10,665 nt of DNA from Actinomycetota bacterium (GTDB lineage: Bacteria; Actinomycetota; Acidimicrobiia; Acidimicrobiales; AC-14), in the NCBI GenBank assembly GCA_020200615.1, contig JAIVIH010000337.1, forward strand, positions 1 through 10,665. Direction: 5' to 3'. This document shows positions 6,619 through 10,665 of this stretch, piece after piece; position 1 is the first letter of the stretch, and each line of letters opens with the position of its first letter. Below the pieces are notes generated by a model that did no database searches, was not told the origin of the DNA, and saw only the letters and a program-made list of their open reading frames with translations. The position numbers and the translations under genes were made by a program.

Positions 6619-8453
6619 ATGAGGGCATTCGCGGGAGAAGGCGCAGAACGGCCGCCGGTCGTCGCCCTGGACGACCGGGAGGCGCTCGATCCGACGCTGG
6701 TCGGGGCCAAGGCTTCGGCCCTGGCCGCAGCACGATCGGCCGGCCTGCCCGTCCTGCCGGGCACGGTGCTGACCACGGCGGTGTCGTCGAGCGACTTCGG
6801 CCTGGCCAAGCTGGCGGCCTGGGACGCAGTCTCGGCGGGGGCGACCCGGGCGGTGGTGGTGCGGTCCTCCTCCACGGTGGAGGACGGGGCCCATCACTCG
6901 ATGGCGGGCCTGTTCACGTCGGTGGTCGACGTGCGGACGCTGGAGCAGTTCCACGACGCGGTGGACGCGGTGCTGGCCTCAGGCAACGTCGTCCCCCTGT
7001 CAGGAGAGCGCGCACCGCTGGCCGTCCTGGTTCAGCCCCTGGTCGAGGCCAGCTTCGGCGGCGTCCTGTTCGGGGTCGACCCCGTATCCGGACGCCGTGA
7101 CCGCCTGGCCGTCGCCGCCGCAGAGGGGGGCCCGGTGGCCCTCGTACAAGGCGAGAGCGACGGGGTGCAGGCCACCATGACCCCGCACGGCCGGGTCATC
7201 GAGGGCTCCAGTCCGCTGTCGACCTCTGATCTCCACCGGCTGGCCCGACTCGCCCACCGGGCGGCCGCCCTGTTCGGCGGCCCGCAGGACATCGAGTGGG
7301 CCCTCGACGGCGACGGCCGGCTGTGGATGCTGCAGAGCCGTCCGGTCACAGCAATGGCGGGCTCGGCCCGGGGTCCCGCTCTGGGCCCCGGGCCGGTGGC
7401 CGAGACCTTCCCGGACGCCCTTGCTCCCTTGGAGGAGGACCTCTGGGTCGATCCTCTCCGGACGGCGATACGCCACGCCCTGAACCTGGCGGGCACGAAC
7501 TCCCGCCGGGTGGTGCGGAAGTCTCCCGTGGTGGCCAGCGTGGGTGGCCGGGTGGCGGTGGACCTCGACCTCTTCGGCGCGGGCACGTCCGACCGGCATG
7601 GCCTGGCTCGCCTCGACCCTCGGCCTCCCATACGGCGCCTCGTGGCCGCATGGCGCGTCGGTCGACTCCGGGCCGCCCTTCCCGCCCTGGCGCGCGACCT
7701 CCTGGAGCGGGCCGACGGCGAGCTAGCCCGACTCGCCCCCCTCAGCCGCCTCTCTGACGAAGCTCTGCTCGGGATGCTCGCCGGGGTTGCACCCCGCTTG
7801 GTGGCCCTGCATGGGCACGAGGTGCTCATGGGCTGGTTGATCGGGGACACCGTCTCGTCCACGACCGCGGCCTCCGTCGCCCTCCGTCAACTGGCGGTCG
7901 GCCGGGCGGCAGGACTGCCGGACGGCGAGATCGTGGCCCGGTACCCGACCGTCCTGGCCCTGGTGCCGCCCCGGATCTCGCCCTCTCCGGCCCTCCCCCA
8001 GACCGATGGCGCCATCCCCCCGGACGGGCCACCGGACGATGCCGACGAGGCCGCTGTCCTCCGCGAGGCGCTCAGGCTGCGTGCCCGCTGGGTTCAGGAG
8101 CTGTCGGCCCGGGTGGCGTGGGAGCTCGGGCTGCGCCTCGTGGCCCAGGGAACGATCAGCCGGGCCGACCCCACTCCGGCCCCGAGCCGCCCGCCGAGGG
8201 CGCCGTGCTCGTCGTGCGGACCCTCGACCCGGGCCTGGCGCCCTGGCTTCCGCATCTGGCGGGACTGGTGTCCGAGACTGGGAGCCCGCTCTCCCACCTG
8301 GCCATCCTGGCCCGGGAGTACCACGTGCCAACCGCCGTGGGCGTGGCCGGCGCCCTCGAACGCTTCCTCCCCGGCACGTCGGTGATCGTCGACGGCACCA
8401 CGGGCGAGGTCACCGCCGTGGGGGCAGCCGAGTCGGCGCTGGGGGCGGCATGA
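6619..8453 (+). pseudogene. PEP-synthase/rifampin-phosphotransferase-like protein, frameshifted before the phosphohistidine domain
   Basis: The first frame, from ATG 6619 (GAGGGG about 8-13 bases upstream), encodes a PPDK/PEP-synthase-type ATP-binding domain: VGAKASAL (28-35), VVVRSSSTVEDG and SMAG (79-97), AVLVQPLV and GVLFGVDPVSG (135-158), DIEWAL (224-229) and LQSRPVT (238-244). A helical middle region follows to about residue 515. Near 8160-8195 similarity moves to another frame, which carries the swivelling phosphohistidine domain: EGAVLVVRTLDPG, then TGSPLSHLAILARE with the catalytic His codon at 8295-8297, ending at TGA 8451-8453. Relatives have a longer linker here, so roughly 50-90 residues seem to be missing as well. 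Left in the first frame the protein would end at 8385 with a nonsense tail. There is no C-terminal PEP-binding TIM barrel, so the architecture is closer to rifampin phosphotransferase than to PEP synthase. The substrate is unknown. The second frame's stop overlaps the next gene's ATG, supporting it as the ancestral 3' end. Confidence 0.82.
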
Positions 8454-8959
8454 CCGCCGGGCGCATGGCCAAGCTGGTGATGGCCGTGGTCCTCTTCGCC
8501 ACCGGGACCTACGTGTTCATCTATCTGTGGCGCTGGGAGTGGAACCGGGCTCTTCTGGCCGGTGTGATGTTCATCGCCGCCGAGGTGGCCATGGCCACGG
8601 TGATGGTGCTCGAACGGCTGGGACGGATCGACCGCCGGCTGCGCGAGGCGCCGTCCGCCGCCGCCGCCCTCAACCGGCTCCAGGAGACGGCGCCCGACCC
8701 GCACCACCCCTTCGCCTGGCTGCAGCCGCGACAGGACCGGTTCGGCGTGTTCGTGCCCATCCTCATGGGCGTGGGCGTCATGGCGTCGGCCCTGGCGTGG
8801 GTCGTCGAGCGCCTTGCTCGGGCTACCGCCCGACCGGCCCTGGAGCGGGGGCTGGCGGTTCGGCTGCAACCCCTCGCCTGGCCCGACCTCCCGCTCGACC
8901 AGTCCGAGCAGGACGTCCGCTCCCTGCTGGGAGGCCCCCAAGCACTCCAGGCGGAGTGA
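8450..8959 (+). CDS. Three-helix membrane protein of unknown function
   Basis: A 169-aa protein whose ATG overlaps the preceding stop (ATGA at 8450-8453), a sign of translational coupling. Two helices near the N-terminus (about 8-27, LVMAVVLFATGTYVFIYLW, and about 33-53) are followed by a charged linker (ERLGRIDRRLREAP) with an HPFAWLQPRQDRFGVF segment. A third helix lies at about 100-117 (PILMGVGVMASALAWVV), followed by a soluble tail ending in a Leu/Gln/Ala-rich stretch. I do not recognise the family. Its place directly after the phosphotransferase-like gene suggests a membrane partner or anchor for that enzyme, but this is context only. Its 3' end overlaps the next gene by four bases. Confidence 0.78.
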   Translation: MTAGRMAKLVMAVVLFATGTYVFIYLWRWEWNRALLAGVMFIAAEVAMATVMVLERLGRIDRRLREAPSAAAALNRLQETAPDPHHPFAWLQPRQDRFGVFVPILMGVGVMASALAWVVERLARATARPALERGLAVRLQPLAWPDLPLDQSEQDVRSLLGGPQALQAE

Positions 8960-9177
8960 AACGCACCATCGTCCTGCTGGTCCCGTGCCAGAGCACCCTC
9001 CACCACAAGCTCACGCCACCAGGGATCGCCGCCGTGGGGACGGACCGGTTCCGGCTGGTCTTCGAGCCCGCCATCGGCGAGCACAGCTGGCGACGTCTGC
9101 AGGGGTGTCTGGAGGACATGAGCGTGGACAACATGCTGGCCAACGTGGTCCGGAAGCGGGACCTCGCCGCGGGCTAG
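8956..9177 (+). CDS. 73-aa conserved-looking small protein of unknown function
   Basis: It starts at a GTG that overlaps the preceding TGA (GTGA, 8956-8959), with GGCGGAG abutting the start. A hydrophobic N-terminal strand (VKRTIVLLVPC) leads to QSTLHHKLTPPG, then a strand-like RFRLVFEPAI, GEHSW and a helix (LQGCLEDMSVDNMLANVV). Two cysteines (C11, C51) and a histidine pair (H16, H17) could bind metal, but no known motif is completed. The first ten residues are too short to be a clear signal peptide. The tight overlap with the membrane-protein gene is the strongest evidence that it is real. It is the last gene of the plus-strand operon and is followed by a GC hairpin. Confidence 0.65.
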   Translation: MKRTIVLLVPCQSTLHHKLTPPGIAAVGTDRFRLVFEPAIGEHSWRRLQGCLEDMSVDNMLANVVRKRDLAAG

Positions 9178-9198
9178 AGCCAGGGCGAGCACGGCGCG

Positions 9199-9220
9199 GC
9201 GTGGGGCAGGGGCCCCACGC
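9199..9220 (+). terminator. Perfect GC hairpin after the plus-strand operon
   Basis: GCGTGGGGC (9199-9207), loop AGGG, GCCCCACGC (9212-9220): a perfect 9-bp stem 21 bases after the 73-aa gene's stop and between convergent genes. No T-run follows on either strand, as is common for high-GC actinobacterial terminators, so it could serve both directions. Confidence 0.5.
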
Positions 9221-9275
9221 TCGGGAGGAGGCCGGGCCGGCTCCGTGCCGAACGGTGTGGTCGGGCCCCGGCCGG

Positions 9276-9290
9276 GGCGGCGAAGCCGCC
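9276..9290 (-). terminator. GC hairpin after the minus-strand HIT-phosphatase operon
   Basis: GGCGGC (9276-9281), GAA, GCCGCC (9285-9290) forms a 6-bp stem with a 3-base loop, starting 6 bases beyond the stop of the 75-aa gene. It is followed on the minus strand by the 14-base palindrome GCCCCGGCCGGGGC (9265-9278), which it slightly overlaps. No T-run. Confidence 0.4.
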
Positions 9291-9296
9291 AGAGAT

Positions 9297-9524
9297 TCAG
9301 TGTCCGCCGAAGGCGATGGCGGCGACCACGTCCATGCGGTCGACCTCGGCCAGCGGCCGCTCGATGTGGAAGGTGTAGGAGCTCTCCCCCGGCGTGCTGA
9401 TGGCCAGCTCCGTCACCAGCGGGGAGCAGCGGGGGTCGTTTCCGGGCTTCTCCTGAATGGAGACGGTGGCGGCCGGGTCGAGCCCCAGCTCCTCGCGGGC
9501 CCACGCTTCGACCTGCGCCTCCAC
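9297..9524 (-). CDS. 75-aa protein of unknown function, last gene of the HIT-phosphatase operon
   Basis: It starts at GTG 9524, 5 bases after the phosphatase stop (TGA-CCGCC-GTG), so it is probably translationally coupled. The chain has an amphipathic N-terminal helix (VEAWAREELGLDP), a strand (ATVSIQEKPG), a short NDPRCSPLVTEL segment with the only cysteine (C33), strands around ELAISTPG and SYTFHIERPL, and a final LAEVDRMDVVAAIAFGG helix. The C-x-P-x-x-T, aromatic/basic strand and PLAEV..DV..A order recalls a family of small uncharacterised proteins that I cannot name with confidence. It has no signal peptide or membrane helix. A GC hairpin lies just after the stop. Confidence 0.65.
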   Translation of the reverse strand: MEAQVEAWAREELGLDPAATVSIQEKPGNDPRCSPLVTELAISTPGESSYTFHIERPLAEVDRMDVVAAIAFGGH

Positions 9525-9529
9525 GGCGG

Positions 9530-10180
9530 TCAGAGGCCGAGGTTGTGGGCGATCCGCCGGGGTGCATCCAGAACCCGGCTGAGGGCGGTCACCACACCCG
9601 GCGTGCGAGGTGCGTAGCCGTCGTCGAGGCGAGCCACGAACGTCACCTGTTCGAGGGTCGGCGGGCCGACGGCCAGGTTGCGGCGGACGGCGCCCCGGCC
9701 GTTCAGCTCACCCTCGGCCACCAGCCAGGAGCCGGCCATGGCCCCCGTGCGACCCACGCCGGCGCCGCAGTGGACGAAGGTGAGGCCTCCGGCCCGCGTC
9801 ACCCGCAGGAACTCGTCGATCTGGTCGCGGGTGGGCACCTGGCCGTCGCGCACCGGCAGGCGCAGCGACTGCATCCCGAGCGAACGGACGATGGCCTGGT
9901 CGGCCTCGGCCTGAGGCTCGGCCCTGAGGTCGACGATGACCTTGACCCCGTTGGCGGCCAGGGCCCGGTAGCCCTCGGGCGTCGGAGCCGCACCCCGCCA
10001 CAGCTTGTCGTCGACCGCTTCCAGGTTGTTCACGCCACGGATAGGAGCGACATCGATCCTGGGAGTGGTTCCCCGGGCGATCCAGGAGGCGCCGAGGATG
10101 GCCAGGTTGCCGGCCAGGACCAGGCCCACGAGTACGCCCGCGCCGATCAGCAGCTTCCTGCTGGCAGCGCGCACTCGCAT
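9530..10180 (-). CDS. Membrane-anchored dual-specificity/tyrosine-type phosphatase
   Basis: A 216-aa protein with a basic N-terminus and one hydrophobic helix (about 10-33), so it is membrane-anchored or has an uncleaved signal. The catalytic domain includes LWRGAAPTPEGYRAL (60-74), VKVIVDLRAE (79-88), a probable general acid D112 in the PVRDGQVP loop, and the Cys-phosphatase P-loop HCGAGVGRTG (137-146) with nucleophile C138 and R144. This fits the CX5R dual-specificity phosphatase fold. If it has a standard type II topology, the domain faces outside; the RK-rich N-terminus followed by RG makes this uncertain. ATG 10180 is preceded by AGGAGG, next to the stop of the HIT gene (TGAGGAGGAATCGATG), so the two are coupled. 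The substrate could be phosphotyrosine or a phospholipid head group; nearness to the PIP synthase cluster makes the latter worth testing. Confidence 0.87.
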   Translation of the reverse strand: MRVRAASRKLLIGAGVLVGLVLAGNLAILGASWIARGTTPRIDVAPIRGVNNLEAVDDKLWRGAAPTPEGYRALAANGVKVIVDLRAEPQAEADQAIVRSLGMQSLRLPVRDGQVPTRDQIDEFLRVTRAGGLTFVHCGAGVGRTGAMAGSWLVAEGELNGRGAVRRNLAVGPPTLEQVTFVARLDDGYAPRTPGVVTALSRVLDAPRRIAHNLGL

Positions 10181-10190
10181 CGATTCCTCC

Positions 10191-10665
10191 TCAGAGGTCC
10201 GGCCAAACCGCCCGTACCTTCTGATATGTACTCGGCAAGGCCTCGGGCAAAACGCGCGATTCCGCGACCGTGGTCAAAAAGTTCGTGTCACCAGACCAGC
10301 GCGGCAGGACGTGGACGTGAAAATGGCCAGGAACTCCTGCACCAGCGGGGCGCCCCAGGTTAGCCCCCAGATTCAGACCGTCGGGGTGGTAGGCCGCCTT
10401 CAAGGCCCGTACCGCCTCCGTGACCGACGCCCAGACAGCCCCCGCCTCGTCGTCCCTCAGCTCTTCCAGCTCCCCCACGTGACGCACAGGCATGACCATC
10501 AGGTGACCGCTCGTGTAGGGGTAGGCGTTGAGGACGACAGCGCACCGGTCGTCCCGCCGTACGACGTACGTGCGCTCCCCCGGCTCGTCGGACGCGAGGA
10601 TCCGGCAGAAGACACAGTCCTCGGCGTTGCCCGCCGTCTCCCCCGCCGCCGACTCCACGTAGGGC
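10191..10665 (-). CDS. HIT-family nucleotide hydrolase/phosphorylase (AP4A phosphorylase type), 5' end beyond window
   Basis: A histidine-triad protein of at least 158 visible residues. Counting from a GTG at 10658, the triad GHFHVHVLPRW has H112, H114 and H116, the last two flanking the catalytic position. Other family parts are the CxxC pair (C15, C18 in CVFCRIL), LNAYPYTSGHLMVMP (43-57), NLGANLGRPAGAG (96-108) and WSGDTNF (121-127). The tail, with VLPEALPSTYQKVRAVW, resembles actinobacterial homologues of Mycobacterium Rv2613c, described as an AP4A phosphorylase. GTG 10658 is probably internal: the frame stays open to the edge and reads PYVES, like the WRMxYVE stretch that usually precedes the CxxC in this group. 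The expected upstream neighbour is thrS, outside the window. It heads a coupled operon with the phosphatase and the 75-aa gene. Confidence 0.9.
   Translation of the reverse strand, partial: PYVESAAGETAGNAEDCVFCRILASDEPGERTYVVRRDDRCAVVLNAYPYTSGHLMVMPVRHVGELEELRDDEAGAVWASVTEAVRALKAAYHPDGLNLGANLGRPAGAGVPGHFHVHVLPRWSGDTNFLTTVAESRVLPEALPSTYQKVRAVWPDL

Noticed and set aside
5949..7100. 383-codon plus-strand frame crossing from the membrane-protein gene into the PEP-synthase-like gene
   Set aside because: Rich in Gly, Arg and Pro, and it spans two better-supported genes on opposite strands; a by-product of GC content.
8006..8449. In-frame upstream extension of the three-helix membrane protein
   Set aside because: The extra residues are an Arg/Pro-rich out-of-phase reading of the PEP-synthase-like gene; ATG 8450 with the ATGA overlap is the credible start.
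10656..10658. GTG at 10658 as the true start of the HIT protein
   Set aside because: The frame stays open to the edge and the preceding codons read as part of a conserved N-terminal segment, so the real start is probably outside the window.

Overview
The window is very GC-rich (around 70%), uses GTG starts freely and packs genes with ATGA or GTGA overlaps. Together with an actinobacterial-type phosphatidylinositol phosphate synthase, an EF-G2-like GTPase, a DinB-family protein with a CPEC head and an AP4A-phosphorylase-type HIT protein, this points to a high-GC actinobacterium. Acidimicrobiia is my best guess from the character of the proteins; no taxonomic marker gene is present, so this is an inference.

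Layout from left to right. (1) 1-680, minus: the CDP-alcohol phosphatidyltransferase that makes phosphatidylinositol phosphate, cut by the left edge. (2) 821-3446, plus: an EF-G-like translational GTPase followed by a DinB-family protein. (3) 3466-5819, minus: a 109-aa coiled-coil protein, then a B12-binding-domain radical SAM protein, then a DoxX-family protein. This stretch is damaged. The radical SAM gene has a frameshift with apparent sequence loss in its B12 domain, and its 3' end runs straight into a DoxX gene that lacks its 5' end. (4) 6030-6536, minus: a two-helix membrane protein, possibly from a leaderless mRNA. (5) 6619-9177, plus: a three-gene overlapping operon with a PEP-synthase/rifampin-phosphotransferase-like protein (frameshifted before its phosphohistidine domain), a three-helix membrane protein and a 73-aa protein. 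(6) 9297-10665, minus: HIT protein (cut by the right edge), a membrane-anchored Cys-based phosphatase, and a 75-aa protein.

How it fits together: in mycobacteria the HIT gene sits directly upstream of the PIP synthase gene in the phosphatidylinositol mannoside cluster (thrS-HIT-pgsA1-acyltransferase-pimA). Here the HIT and PIP synthase genes have the same strand and order but lie about 9.5 kb apart, so the window looks like that conserved cluster opened by accessory genes. The phosphatase directly after HIT is a reasonable candidate for the poorly defined PIP-dephosphorylating step. Three separate coding lesions between 3.8 and 8.2 kb, each apparently a deletion rather than a one-base indel, mean either local gene decay or a faulty assembly; the sequence alone cannot decide. 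No tRNA, rRNA, CRISPR, insertion sequence or integrase was seen, and no gene-free stretch exceeds about 210 bases.
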